Below, piece after piece: positions 6,694-15,068 of a DNA stretch of 23,272 bases. The DNA is from an uncultured Agathobacter sp. (GTDB lineage Bacteria > Bacillota > Clostridia > Lachnospirales > Lachnospiraceae): NCBI GenBank assembly GCA_934359755.1, contig CAKRLV010000038.1, forward strand, positions 1 through 23,272. Direction: 5' to 3'. The translations under genes were made by a program, and so were the position numbers. Each line of letters begins with the position of its first letter. Positions within the stretch are counted from its first letter, which is position 1. The notes beneath the pieces are model-generated. The model did not search any database, had not been told where the DNA came from, and was given only the letters and a program-made list of their open reading frames with translations.

Positions 6694-7374
6694 ATGTTAT
6701 TCCTAAAAGTTTTGTTAACAGAATTTATAGCTGAAATGGGTGATAAGACACAGCTTATGCTTGTCGCCATGACTTCCAAATTTAAGATAAGAGATATTAT
6801 TCTCGGAACGGCAGCCGCAATTCTGGTGCTTAATGGTCTTGCTGTTTTAGCGGGAGGTCTTGTCGGTTCGCTGATTCCAGATTGGATAATTAAAATAATA
6901 GCAGCATTTGCTTTTTTGTATTTTGCAATTACATCGCTTACAGAGGATGATGAGGAAGAAGAGGAAAGTGCAAATAATAAGATAAAGATTGCGCCTATAG
7001 CTGTTTTTTGTACTTTTTTCGTAGCAGAGCTTGGTGATAAGACACAGCTTACAGCTATTGCATTTGGCGCAAATGAAGGACTCAGTTCGGCACTGATTGT
7101 GTGGATTGGGTGCTCAATCGGATTGTTTGCGGCTGATATAATAGGAATGCTTTTAGGCTATCTGCTTAAGAGTAAAATGCCAGAAGGATTTTTGCATTTG
7201 CTTGCATTTGCAATATTTGCAGTTTTTGGAATACTTACTTTCCGACAGGGAATTTTGTTGTACAATCCACAGGCAAAGACTGTGGCAGTTGTTTCAACTA
7301 TTGTAGTTGGTATGATGTTTGTGATTTTGTGCGGAATTGTTTTTTTGAAAAATAAAAAACAAAAGAGAAATTAA
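6694..7374 (+). CDS. TMEM165/GDT1 (UPF0016) family Mn2+ exporter
   Basis: A 226-residue membrane protein with two repeats, each carrying the family's ExGDKT motif: EMGDKT at residues 14-19 and ELGDKT at 112-117. Six hydrophobic spans are split by an acidic loop (EDDEEEEESANN at about 88-99). Bacterial members are manganese exporters (for example the MneA type) and are typical targets of the yybP-ykoY riboswitch. That matches the leader found upstream of the preceding gene. GAGAGG near 6679 precedes the ATG. It lies 85 bases after the CaxA-like gene with no clear terminator, so both are likely read from the riboswitch promoter. Confidence 0.92.
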   Translation: MLFLKVLLTEFIAEMGDKTQLMLVAMTSKFKIRDIILGTAAAILVLNGLAVLAGGLVGSLIPDWIIKIIAAFAFLYFAITSLTEDDEEEEESANNKIKIAPIAVFCTFFVAELGDKTQLTAIAFGANEGLSSALIVWIGCSIGLFAADIIGMLLGYLLKSKMPEGFLHLLAFAIFAVFGILTFRQGILLYNPQAKTVAVVSTIVVGMMFVILCGIVFLKNKKQKRN

Positions 7375-7462
7375 GGTTTTCCTTTAGTACTTTGGTGTTG
7401 AATTTTGGCGGTATGGGTGTTAACATATAATATAGCTACATGTATTGCAGGGGGATTTGACT

Positions 7463-7750
7463 ATGAAGTATATTAGAACACCACTTAAAGTGGATGTAAT
7501 AAAATATGAGCCAGATAAAGGCATTGAGGATGGTTTAGAATTATTTTCTGATGTTATTACGAAGAACAATGTGGATTGTAATAATCTTGTTCAAATTGAG
7601 AAGGATGGGCGGCTTGTGTGTCCATACATATATACGAGACGTGGCAGGACATTCATAAAAGAGAATGACTATATTATTATAGAAGAAGATGGCACGAAGC
7701 TTGTGTGTGGCGGGGACAAGGTTGACAAGCGCTATGCATTAATAGAATAA
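7463..7750 (+). CDS. Small protein resembling phage-type hypothetical proteins
   Basis: A 95-residue protein starting MKYIRTPLKVDVIKYEP. The start at 7463 is chosen over an upstream in-frame ATG at 7445 because AGGGGG at 7449-7454 sits 8 bases before it. The pattern MKYIRxPxxVxxxxY at the N-terminus, then a turn and NDYIIxxxDGTKLVCGGDK with a terminal KRY, resembles a family of short proteins seen in Firmicute prophages and scattered in chromosomes. There I know a 'GDYII...G..Y.C....F...Y' ending. It has no membrane span or catalytic motif, is monocistronic, and ends in a terminator. The function is unknown. Confidence 0.7.
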   Translation: MKYIRTPLKVDVIKYEPDKGIEDGLELFSDVITKNNVDCNNLVQIEKDGRLVCPYIYTRRGRTFIKENDYIIIEEDGTKLVCGGDKVDKRYALIE

Positions 7751-7759
7751 CAGATGAAT

Positions 7760-7787
7760 ACGCATTGCTGCAAGGTGATGCGTTTTT
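7760..7787 (+). terminator. Intrinsic terminator
   Basis: ACGCAT (7760-7765) pairs with ATGCGT (7778-7783), and TTTTT follows. It lies 10 bases after the stop of the small phage-like gene. The stem is short but well placed. Confidence 0.65.
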
Positions 7788-7879
7788 ACTTTACAATCAA
7801 TAAAGCTTACGATTCAGAACATTTAATATATGTGATGATTCAGAGGCGGGCGATATATTATAGAAAGTGAGGAATTAAT

Positions 7880-8362
7880 ATGGGATTTGATTTGACCAGA
7901 CTTAGAGACGAGCTTGTATCAGCAGGAAAAGAGGTCGGTGAAAAGGTAAGTGACGCATCTACAGTTGCCAAAAAGAAGATAGATATTCTTTCAAAAGAGG
8001 ATGTACTTGAGAAGCAGTTTGCCGAACTTGGAAGAGAATATTATTACCAGAATAAAGAGAAGGATGAAGAGAAAAGTGATCTTTTTGCAGAAATAGCGGC
8101 AACAGAGGCTGAAATTCAGAAACTTAAAGATGAGATTCTTAAGATACAGGGTTCGGCAGAATGTCCATCATGTGGAACAAAGCAAAGCAGTGACCACTCA
8201 TTCTGTACTAACTGCGGTTCTTCGATGACACAGACAGAGGAAGCCGCACAGGAGGAAGCAGCACAGAACGAAGCAGCCGAACAGACAGAGGAAGCAGTAC
8301 AGAACGAAGCAGCCGAAAAGACAGAGGAAAAGGAAAATAATGACAATGTGTTTGAAGATTAA
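7880..8362 (+). CDS. Coiled-coil zinc-ribbon protein with acidic repeat tail
   Basis: A 160-residue protein. Residues 1-90 are helical, with a likely coiled coil (KKKIDILSKEDVLEKQFAEL, then IAATEAEIQKLKDEILK). A zinc ribbon follows (CPSCG at about 95-99, CTNCG at about 110-114). The tail is very acidic and built of repeats such as TEEAAQEEAAQNEAAEQ. Such zinc-ribbon proteins are common in Lachnospiraceae and unassigned. GTGAGG precedes the ATG at 7880. Its last 23 bases overlap the start of the D,D-carboxypeptidase gene, so the two are translationally linked. The tail could be a scaffold, but nothing in the sequence proves it. Confidence 0.75.
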   Translation: MGFDLTRLRDELVSAGKEVGEKVSDASTVAKKKIDILSKEDVLEKQFAELGREYYYQNKEKDEEKSDLFAEIAATEAEIQKLKDEILKIQGSAECPSCGTKQSSDHSFCTNCGSSMTQTEEAAQEEAAQNEAAEQTEEAVQNEAAEKTEEKENNDNVFED

Positions 8363-9578
8363 GTATAAAAAAATAATTAGTTTAGTATTGGCAGTTACAT
8401 TAATTCTGACATTGAATATACAGCCGGTTCAGGCGCAAAATACAGTGACAGCTCCAGCGGAACTGGCATCACATCATGCATACACAGTCATAGATGCAAG
8501 AACAGGAGAGACGATTGTAAGTGACCAGAAGGACAAGAAAGTCTATCCGGCAAGTACTACTAAGCTTATGACAGCAATTGTTGTGCTGGAGAATGCTTCG
8601 ACGAACAAGAGCATAAAAGTAACACCAGGTATGATAAAGGCGGTTAAATCAGGTTGCAGCAGCTATGGAATCAAAGCAGGTGAACGCTATAAAGTAGGAA
8701 CATTGCTTAACATGCTTCTTATCTGTTCAGCCGGCGATGCCGCAATATGTCTGGCAGTGGGAGTGTTTGGCTCTGTGGATAAATGTGTTGCCGCAATGAA
8801 CAGGAAGTGTGAAACTCTTGGACTGTCTGGCACATCATTTGATAACCCGATAGGACTTGACATAGGAAATGGTTATAAAAAAACCTACACCACTGCAAGT
8901 GATATGGCACAGATAACGCGTTATGCGATGAGCAAGGCACCGATTAAAACAATTGTTGCGAGAAAGCGGTTTGTCGTTCACCAGACCAATGGCAGAAAAG
9001 GAAAGACAATAAAGAGTACTAACCATTTTTACAGTGATGTATCATATTCTCGAAATATGTATACAATCATAGGAACAAAGACTGGAACCACCAAGGCGGC
9101 AGGTGCTGTATTTACGGCAACGGCAGTTGATAAAAGTGGCAGAGAAGTAATCTGCGTGTATATGGGAAAATCATCCACTAAGGATACATTTAATGACATA
9201 AGAAAATTACTAGACACTGTATACACTGCACAGGAAAATGACAAAATATCATTGTCAACAGGACAGCAGGAGATATGCGTCGAGTCGCAGCAGTTAGAAA
9301 AAGAATTCGAGCAGAATGAGACTTTTAATCTGAACGTAACCATAAAAGACAAAGACTCATTAGCAGAACTTGGCTCAAATGCAGGCATGATAACATATAC
9401 AAGTACGGATGAGTCTGTAGCGACAGTTGATGAATCAGGAAATGTTACTATGGTCGGCGAAGGAACAGCGGATATACAGATAAGCGTATCAAGGACTGCA
9501 TATCATAGGGCTGCCAGAAAGACAGTTACATTGTCACTTACGCAGATGATGGAAGATGCAGAAGATGCAGCGGCATAA
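8340..9578 (+). CDS. D-alanyl-D-alanine carboxypeptidase (S11/PBP5 type) with Big2-like domain
   Basis: A 412-residue secreted protein with a signal peptide at about residues 8-33 (IISLVLAVTLILTLNIQPVQA). S11 motifs: SxxK as STTK (Ser72, Lys75), the second motif as SAGD at 130 (often SGN or SAN), and KTG at 247-249 in GTKTGTTKAAG. The family removes the terminal D-Ala from peptidoglycan pentapeptides. The usual C-terminal PBP5 beta domain is not evident. Instead residues about 345-400 look like an Ig-like Big2 fold (TYTSTDESVATVDESGNVTM). The ATG at 8340 is 6 bases after AAAAGG; an ATG at 8346 is possible. It overlaps the zinc-ribbon gene. Confidence 0.88.
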   Translation: MTMCLKIKYKKIISLVLAVTLILTLNIQPVQAQNTVTAPAELASHHAYTVIDARTGETIVSDQKDKKVYPASTTKLMTAIVVLENASTNKSIKVTPGMIKAVKSGCSSYGIKAGERYKVGTLLNMLLICSAGDAAICLAVGVFGSVDKCVAAMNRKCETLGLSGTSFDNPIGLDIGNGYKKTYTTASDMAQITRYAMSKAPIKTIVARKRFVVHQTNGRKGKTIKSTNHFYSDVSYSRNMYTIIGTKTGTTKAAGAVFTATAVDKSGREVICVYMGKSSTKDTFNDIRKLLDTVYTAQENDKISLSTGQQEICVESQQLEKEFEQNETFNLNVTIKDKDSLAELGSNAGMITYTSTDESVATVDESGNVTMVGEGTADIQISVSRTAYHRAARKTVTLSLTQMMEDAEDAAA

Positions 9579-9593
9579 TTGCATTTACTGCCT

Positions 9594-9631
9594 GGACGCA
9601 AGCTTGACACTGCGCTGTCAAGCTATGCGCC
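9594..9631 (+). terminator. Long hairpin after the carboxypeptidase gene, without a T-run
   Basis: AGCTTGACA (9601-9609) and TGTCAAGCT (9616-9624) form a perfect 9-bp stem with loop CTGCGC. It is extended outward by GG/CC and CGCA/TGCG with small bulges. No T-tract follows (ATGGTGTTAATT), so it may terminate weakly or protect the 3' end of the mRNA. Confidence 0.5.
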
Positions 9632-9665
9632 ATGGTGTTAATTATTGAGTGATTGCAGAAATATA

Positions 9666-9694
9666 TTGATTTTTCAGCAAAAACTACATATAAT
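9666..9694 (+). promoter_or_regulatory. Promoter of the metG T-box transcript
   Basis: TTGATT (9666-9671) and a perfect TATAAT (9689-9694) are 17 bases apart, giving a start near 9701. This accounts for the long untranslated stretch before metG. Confidence 0.75.
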
Positions 9695-9700
9695 AAACAA

Positions 9701-10008
9701 AACATTATAAATAATATTAAAACAAACACATTGAAGAAGAGAGTACATTTATGTAATTTTTACAGAGAATTTCCTATGGCGTTTTGCCAGGCTGAGAGGG
9801 AGAGAATGGAAGTAGATGGAAGATGGCTTTGGAGTGGCAGTGCTGAACTGGCTTTATCATTGATAAGCGGATAAGTGCTGACGGGAGCACCCGTTATAGT
9901 GGAAGATGTCTATGGCATCTGTTGAGGCTGATACTGTGAGGTGTCAGTGAAAGAAGTGGTAACGCGGCATAATAGCTCGCCTTCATTGTGGAAGGCGGGC
10001 TTTTTTTG
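9701..10008 (+). promoter_or_regulatory. T-box riboswitch of metG
   Basis: The T-box AAGTGGTAACGCGG (9954-9967) is followed by a strong terminator (9974-9984 with 9991-10001, then seven T). A stem III-like hairpin (CTGATAC.../GTGTCAG, 9928-9947) sits before it. The stem II pseudoknot-like GACGGGAGCACCCGTTA is near 9878. Stem I includes GCCAG at about 9787 pairing with CTGGC at about 9850, around GCTGAGAGGGAGAG. I could not place an AUG specifier in the expected 3' part of stem I. A small TTATC/GATAA hairpin lies where it should be. The leader explains the 480-base gap between genes. Confidence 0.85.
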
Positions 10009-10058
10009 AGGTTTATGAACGTGCTTAAGAAAGTTCATATACGAAAAAGGAGGAACAT

Positions 10059-12065
10059 ATGAGCAATAAAGGAAAATATTATTTAACAACAGCGATAGCG
10101 TATACATCAGGAAAGCCACATATTGGCAACACATACGAGATAATTCTCGCAGATGCTATATGCAGATATAAGAGATTAGAAGGATACGACGTATATTTCC
10201 AGACAGGAACAGACGAGCATGGACAGAAGATTCAGGAAAAAGCAGAAGCAGCAGGAATCACACCAAAGCAGTATGTAGACGAGATTTCAACAGAAGTCAA
10301 AAGAATCTGGGATCTTGTGAACTCATCATATGACAACTTTGTCAGAACAACAGATGAAGACCATGAGAAATGCGTTAAGAAGATTTTCAAGAAGCTTTAT
10401 GACCAGGGAGATATCTATAAAGGATCATATGAAGGCCTTTACTGCACACCTTGTGAGTCATTCTGGACAGAGTCACAGCTTGTAGATGGAAAATGTCCTG
10501 ACTGTGGACGTGAGGTTAAGCCAGCAAAAGAGGAAGCATATTTCTTCAAGATGAGCAAATATGCAGACAGACTTATTGATTATATCAATACGCACCCGGA
10601 GTTTATCCAGCCGGTAAGCCGTAAGAATGAGATGATGAACAACTTCCTGCTTCCAGGACTTCAGGATCTTTGTGTATCACGTACATCATTCAGCTGGGGT
10701 ATTCCAGTAGATTTCGATCCAAAGCATGTAGTATATGTATGGCTTGATGCGCTCACCAACTATATCACTAAGATTGGTTATGACCCAGATGGTTCAAGTG
10801 ACTTATTCAAGAAGAACTGGCCAGCTGACTTGCATCTTATTGGAAAGGATATTGTGCGTTTCCACACAATTTACTGGCCTATTTTCCTTATGGCACTCGA
10901 CCTTCCACTGCCTAAGCAGGTATTCGGACATCCATGGCTGCTCCAGGGTGGAGAGAAGATGAGTAAATCAAAAGGTAATGTAATCTACGCAGATGATATG
11001 GTAGATCTCTTCGGTGTAGACGCAACACGTTATTTCGTTCTTCATGAGATGCCTTTTGAAAATGATGGAATCATTACATGGGATCTTGTAATTGAGCGAT
11101 TCAATTCAGAGCTTGCAAATGTACTTGGAAACCTTGTAAACAGAACAGTTTCAATGACTAACAAGTACTTTGATGGAATCGTAAAAAGTACGGGTGTAAC
11201 TGGCGATGAGGCGCAGACTGCTATAGATGCTGATTTAAAGGCACAGGTTACAGGAACAAGAGATAAAATCGCAAAGAAGATGGAAAGCCTTCGTGTGGCA
11301 GACGCAATCACAGAAGTATTTGCGTTATTCCGTCGCTGCAATAAATATATTGATGAGACAACACCATGGGTACTTGCAAAGGATGAGGCACAGCAGGACA
11401 GACTTGCAGAGGTTCTTTACAACCTGACAGAGTCAATTACTATTGGTGCAAGCCTCTTACATCCATTCCTTCCAGAGACAGCAGAGAAAATCGTAGCTCA
11501 GCTTAATACAACACTCAGAGATTTTGATGATCTCGATAAGTTTGGACTCTACGAGAATGGAACAAAGGTTACTGACGCACCAGAGATTCTTTTCGGACGT
11601 CTTAAAGCAGAAGATGTAATGCCTAAGGTAGAGGAAATTCAGGCAAAGCAGAAAGCAGAGTATGAAGATGAGCAGCGTAAGTTAGGTTTATTACCAGAGA
11701 ACAATGACTCAGAAGAAGTAATCGATATAGAAGCAAAGCCAGAGATTACATTCGATGATTTCGGAAAGATGCAGTTCCAGGTTGGTGAAATTGTAGCTTG
11801 TGAAGCTGTTGCAAAGTCAAAGAAATTACTTTGTTCACAGGTAAAAATCGGAAGCCAGACAAAGCAGATTGTATCAGGAATCAGAAAGTATTACTCGCCA
11901 GAAGAGATGGTTGGCAAGAAAGTAATGGTACTTGTGAACTTAAAACCAGCTAAATTAGCAGGAGTGCTTTCAGAAGGAATGCTTTTATGTGCAGAGGATG
12001 CAGAAGGAAATCTTGCACTTCTTACACCAGAGAAACCAATGCCAGCAGGAGCAGAAATCGCGTAA
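10059..12065 (+). CDS. metG: Methionyl-tRNA synthetase with C-terminal tRNA-binding domain
   Basis: A 668-residue class Ia synthetase that charges initiator and elongator tRNA-Met. The HIGH motif is HIGN (residues 21-24) after AYTSGKP. One zinc knuckle has Cys129, Cys132, Cys146 and Cys149. KMSKS is exact at residues 300-304. The anticodon-binding helical domain contains the WV(L/K) type motif TPWVLAK. Residues about 565-668 form an EMAPII/Trbp111-like OB fold (FQVGEIVACEAVAKSKKLL), the dimerising tRNA-binding extension. AAGGAGG precedes the ATG. Uncharged tRNA-Met should induce it through the T-box leader. The genes behind it, up to rsmA, are closely packed and may share read-through. Confidence 0.97.
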   Translation: MSNKGKYYLTTAIAYTSGKPHIGNTYEIILADAICRYKRLEGYDVYFQTGTDEHGQKIQEKAEAAGITPKQYVDEISTEVKRIWDLVNSSYDNFVRTTDEDHEKCVKKIFKKLYDQGDIYKGSYEGLYCTPCESFWTESQLVDGKCPDCGREVKPAKEEAYFFKMSKYADRLIDYINTHPEFIQPVSRKNEMMNNFLLPGLQDLCVSRTSFSWGIPVDFDPKHVVYVWLDALTNYITKIGYDPDGSSDLFKKNWPADLHLIGKDIVRFHTIYWPIFLMALDLPLPKQVFGHPWLLQGGEKMSKSKGNVIYADDMVDLFGVDATRYFVLHEMPFENDGIITWDLVIERFNSELANVLGNLVNRTVSMTNKYFDGIVKSTGVTGDEAQTAIDADLKAQVTGTRDKIAKKMESLRVADAITEVFALFRRCNKYIDETTPWVLAKDEAQQDRLAEVLYNLTESITIGASLLHPFLPETAEKIVAQLNTTLRDFDDLDKFGLYENGTKVTDAPEILFGRLKAEDVMPKVEEIQAKQKAEYEDEQRKLGLLPENNDSEEVIDIEAKPEITFDDFGKMQFQVGEIVACEAVAKSKKLLCSQVKIGSQTKQIVSGIRKYYSPEEMVGKKVMVLVNLKPAKLAGVLSEGMLLCAEDAEGNLALLTPEKPMPAGAEIA

Positions 12066-12095
12066 CTGCGTAAAATATAAAGATTGGGGGACAAT

Positions 12096-12740
12096 ATGTT
12101 TAGTATTGAGAAATTTGTAAAGACTTTTTTGAATATCGACGAGACTGATGAAGATATTACTGAAACACCAGATATTGTCTCTACAAGAAAGTATATTGAT
12201 CCACCCAATCGTACATATGAGATAAGCCAGAGACTACAGCAAAGAGACAGTGAATTTCTCGCAGAAAATATGCTTTCTTACACAGAACTGCTCTTTAGGG
12301 AAATTCATAAGGCGGTATCTCTGCGTGAATTAGAGCCAATTCGTAATCTGGTTTCAAAGAGGCTGTACGATGTATTAGAGGATTTGATTTCAGATGAAAA
12401 AGTAGATGCAATCGAAGAATACAGATTCGATAGTGTTGTAAAGAAAAATTACCTTACATCTTACAGGGTGGATGACAAATATCAGTATGAATATTTGTCA
12501 GTATGTATAATTATGAACATGCCGTCAAGTGAAATTGATTATATCAACAGGCTTACATTCAGGCGTGAGGTGGACAAAAGTGCAAGAATGGGACTTCCGA
12601 TTACGAGAGCAATCTGCTGTCCGAACTGTGGAGCAGCACTTGACAGCATAGTTTCGACTAAGTGCGCGTACTGTCAGAGCTTGATAGAGCCTGCAAAATA
12701 TGATTGGGAATTGTTGGATTTTGAGATTATTAAAAGGTAA
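12096..12740 (+). CDS. Tim44-like domain protein with C-terminal zinc ribbon
   Basis: A 214-residue protein starting at the ATG at 12096, because GGGGG (12086-12090) sits just upstream. A longer TTG reading from 12084 has no ribosome site. Residues about 40-170 match the Tim44-like/NTF2-type fold (REIHKAVSLRELEPIRNLVS, later YLTSYRVDDKYQYEYLSV). A zinc ribbon follows, CPNCGAALDS...CAYCQSLI, then the family's closing DWELLDF. Similar Firmicute proteins are often membrane-linked, but this one has no membrane span or signal peptide. The Tim44 domain in other settings binds lipid or protein; the bacterial role is unknown. It lies 30 bases after metG and 5 bases before the NUDIX gene, so it is probably in an operon. 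Confidence 0.75.
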   Translation: MFSIEKFVKTFLNIDETDEDITETPDIVSTRKYIDPPNRTYEISQRLQQRDSEFLAENMLSYTELLFREIHKAVSLRELEPIRNLVSKRLYDVLEDLISDEKVDAIEEYRFDSVVKKNYLTSYRVDDKYQYEYLSVCIIMNMPSSEIDYINRLTFRREVDKSARMGLPITRAICCPNCGAALDSIVSTKCAYCQSLIEPAKYDWELLDFEIIKR

Positions 12741-12745
12741 AAAGT

Positions 12746-13288
12746 ATGGAATATTTTGATGTTGTTGACGAAAACGGAAAGCCGACAGGTGAAATAGTAG
12801 AAAGAAAAGAAGCTCACGCAAAGGGAATCAAGCATCGCACTTCTCATGTGTGGATTATGCGCAAAAAGGATAATAAAATGCAGATACTTTTGCAGAAGAG
12901 ATGCGAAAGCAAGGATTCTTTTCCAGGATGCTATGATATTTCAAGTGCAGGGCATATTCATCACGGAGACGACTTTAGAACATCTGCCATTCGCGAATTG
13001 AAAGAGGAACTTGGTGTGGATATCGCACCGGAAAAGCTTATTGACTGTGGATTAATCCGCATACATTTTGATGAAGTTTTCTATGGTAAGGAATTTATCG
13101 ACAATCAGGTATCGCAGGTATATCTGTTGTGGCTCGACAAAGAAGAAAGCGAATTTGTAGTGCAGAAAGAGGAGATAGATTCTGTAATTTGGATGGATTT
13201 TGATGAATGTAAGAAGGCAGTTAGAGAGAATACTATTCCAAATTGTATTATTTTAGATGAACTTAAGATGCTGGAGGAACATTTCTGA
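12746..13288 (+). CDS. NUDIX hydrolase (IPP-isomerase-like subgroup)
   Basis: A 180-residue protein. The start MEYFDVVDENGKPTGE and the later HRTSHVWIM segment are typical of the YfcD/isopentenyl-diphosphate-isomerase-like NUDIX group. The Nudix box is at residues 69-91 as GHIHHGD...RELKEELGV. The catalytic REL-EE-G core is intact, while the first Glu of the box is Asp. The true substrate cannot be read from sequence; members hydrolyse nucleoside diphosphate derivatives. AAAAGG overlapping the previous stop serves as ribosome site, with 5 bases between genes. It ends 1 base before tatD, so the genes are translationally coupled. Confidence 0.88.
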   Translation: MEYFDVVDENGKPTGEIVERKEAHAKGIKHRTSHVWIMRKKDNKMQILLQKRCESKDSFPGCYDISSAGHIHHGDDFRTSAIRELKEELGVDIAPEKLIDCGLIRIHFDEVFYGKEFIDNQVSQVYLLWLDKEESEFVVQKEEIDSVIWMDFDECKKAVRENTIPNCIILDELKMLEEHF

Positions 13289-13289
13289 G

Positions 13290-14093
13290 ATGATATTTGA
13301 GACACATGCGCATTATGACGATTCCCGGTTTGATGAAGACCGGGATTTAGTCATTGAGAAAGTAATAAATAGTGGAGTCAGCCCGATTATTAATGTAGGT
13401 GCGTCAATCGAATCTACGAAGACTACATTGGAGCTGGCACACGCCAACAAACTGATATATGCAGCAGTTGGAGTACACCCAAGTGATATATCAGATTTGA
13501 ATGAAGAGACATTTGCGTGGCTAAAGGAACAGTGTGGACAGGAAAAGGTAGTGGCAGTCGGAGAAATCGGACTTGATTATTACTGGGATAAAGAGGCGGA
13601 TGTACAAAAGAACCAGAGAATATGGTTTAAGCGTCAGATGGAGCTTGCCAGAGAAACTAATCTGCCCGTTATTATACATTCAAGAGATGCGGCAGCAGAT
13701 ACCATGCAGATATTGAAGGAATTTGACGCAGATGGAAAATCTAAGATAGCAGGCGTAGTCCATTGTTATTCATATTCAAAGGAGATGGCGCTTGAATTTA
13801 TAAAAATGGGTTATTATATTGGAGTTGGAGGTGTGGTTACTTTCAAGAATGCCAAAAAGCTGGTCGAGACAGTAGAAGCAATTCCAATGGAGAGAATACT
13901 TCTTGAGACAGACTGTCCATATATGGCACCAGAGCCAAACAGAGGAACCAGAAACGACTCATCCAACATTATTTATGTAATCAATAAGATTGCGCAGATA
14001 AAGAACATGGAACCAGATGAAGTTGAGAAAATAGCGGAAAGCAATGCCTATAATCTTTTTTCAAAAGTAGATAGGAATAAAGTTTTGGCATAG
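13290..14093 (+). CDS. tatD: TatD-family metal-dependent DNase
   Basis: A 267-residue amidohydrolase-fold protein. The start is the ATG at 13290 (MIFETHAHYDD); an upstream in-frame ATG lies inside the NUDIX gene. The ribosome site GGAGG (13273-13277) is also inside that gene. Metal ligands are complete: His6 and His8 (HAH), Glu92 (GEIGLDYYW), His130 (IHSRDA), His158 (HCYS) and Asp208 (ETDCPY). Members are 3'-5' exonucleases or AP endonucleases used in DNA repair or turnover. The closing region PNRGTRNDSSNI is normal. The tatD-rsmA order is conserved in Clostridia, often with rnmV between, which is absent here. Confidence 0.95.
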   Translation: MIFETHAHYDDSRFDEDRDLVIEKVINSGVSPIINVGASIESTKTTLELAHANKLIYAAVGVHPSDISDLNEETFAWLKEQCGQEKVVAVGEIGLDYYWDKEADVQKNQRIWFKRQMELARETNLPVIIHSRDAAADTMQILKEFDADGKSKIAGVVHCYSYSKEMALEFIKMGYYIGVGGVVTFKNAKKLVETVEAIPMERILLETDCPYMAPEPNRGTRNDSSNIIYVINKIAQIKNMEPDEVEKIAESNAYNLFSKVDRNKVLA

Positions 14094-14186
14094 ATTTTAA
14101 GTGTGGATATGTGCCTGAGCGCATATAAGACAGGTATAAATTATATGCAAATGATGCAGACAATTGAAGGTGTGGAAGGAGATAAT

Positions 14187-15062
14187 ATGGCAGTACTTGG
14201 AAATCCAAAGAATACCATAGCGGTGCTACAGAAATACAATTTTAATTTTCAAAAGAAATTTGGACAGAATTTCCTTATAAATGAAGCTGTTCTTGAGGAA
14301 ATAATAGAAGAAGCTGGTGTGACAGAAGAGGATTTTGTTTTGGAAATCGGACCTGGAATTGGAACGATGACACAGTATTTATGCGAGGCTGCAAGGCAGG
14401 TAGTGGCAGTGGAGATAGATACTAATCTCATTCCTATTTTAAAAGACACCTTGAAGGAATATGACAATGTAGAAGTTCTCAACGAGGATATTCTTAAAGT
14501 GGATATAAATGCGCTTGCTGATAAATACAATTCAGGAAAGCCGATTAAGGTAGTCGCAAATCTGCCATACTATATCACAACACCAATCATTATGGGGCTT
14601 TTTGAGAGCCATGTACCAATTGACAGCATCACAATCATGGTACAAAAAGAAGTTGCAGACAGAATGCAGGTTGGACCTGGAACAAAAGAATATGGTGCCC
14701 TGTCTTTGGCTGTGCAGTATTATGCGAAGCCAGAGATTGTAGTGAATGTACCGCCAAGCTGCTTTATGCCACAGCCGAAAGTGGGAAGCGCAGTTATTAA
14801 GTTGACAAGACATGAAAAAGCACCAGTGGATGTGGATAACGAGAAGCTTATGTTTCAGGTTATACGTGCATCTTTCAATCAAAGAAGAAAGACGCTTGCA
14901 AATGGTCTGAATAATTTTCCTGCGATAAATCTTTCAAAGGAAGATATTCAGGAGTGCATTACACAGCTTGGTGTTCCAGTGACAGTAAGAGGAGAGGCAT
15001 TGACGCTAGAGCAGTTCGCACAGCTTAGCAATATAATTGGAAGCCGATTGAATAAAAAATAA
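14187..15062 (+). CDS. rsmA: 16S rRNA dimethyladenosine transferase RsmA (KsgA)
   Basis: A 291-residue SAM-dependent methyltransferase that dimethylates two adjacent adenosines near the 3' end of 16S rRNA in late 30S assembly. It shows KKFGQNFL at residues 23-30, the SAM motif EIGPGIGT (GPGIG at 55-59) and the catalytic NLPY at 125-128. The C-terminal helical domain has the FNQRRKTL signature. The start at 14187 is chosen because GGAAGGAG (14174-14181) lies just before it; the longer frame begins with GTG and has no ribosome site. The length is normal. RNase M5 (rnmV), often its upstream partner, is missing. Confidence 0.96.
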   Translation: MAVLGNPKNTIAVLQKYNFNFQKKFGQNFLINEAVLEEIIEEAGVTEEDFVLEIGPGIGTMTQYLCEAARQVVAVEIDTNLIPILKDTLKEYDNVEVLNEDILKVDINALADKYNSGKPIKVVANLPYYITTPIIMGLFESHVPIDSITIMVQKEVADRMQVGPGTKEYGALSLAVQYYAKPEIVVNVPPSCFMPQPKVGSAVIKLTRHEKAPVDVDNEKLMFQVIRASFNQRRKTLANGLNNFPAINLSKEDIQECITQLGVPVTVRGEALTLEQFAQLSNIIGSRLNKK

Positions 15063-15068
15063 AAAACA

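Noticed and set aside
9653..9874. Short plus-strand frame (73 codons) before metG
   Set aside because: It lies inside the metG T-box leader and its promoter, has no ribosome site, and the structure explains the sequence.
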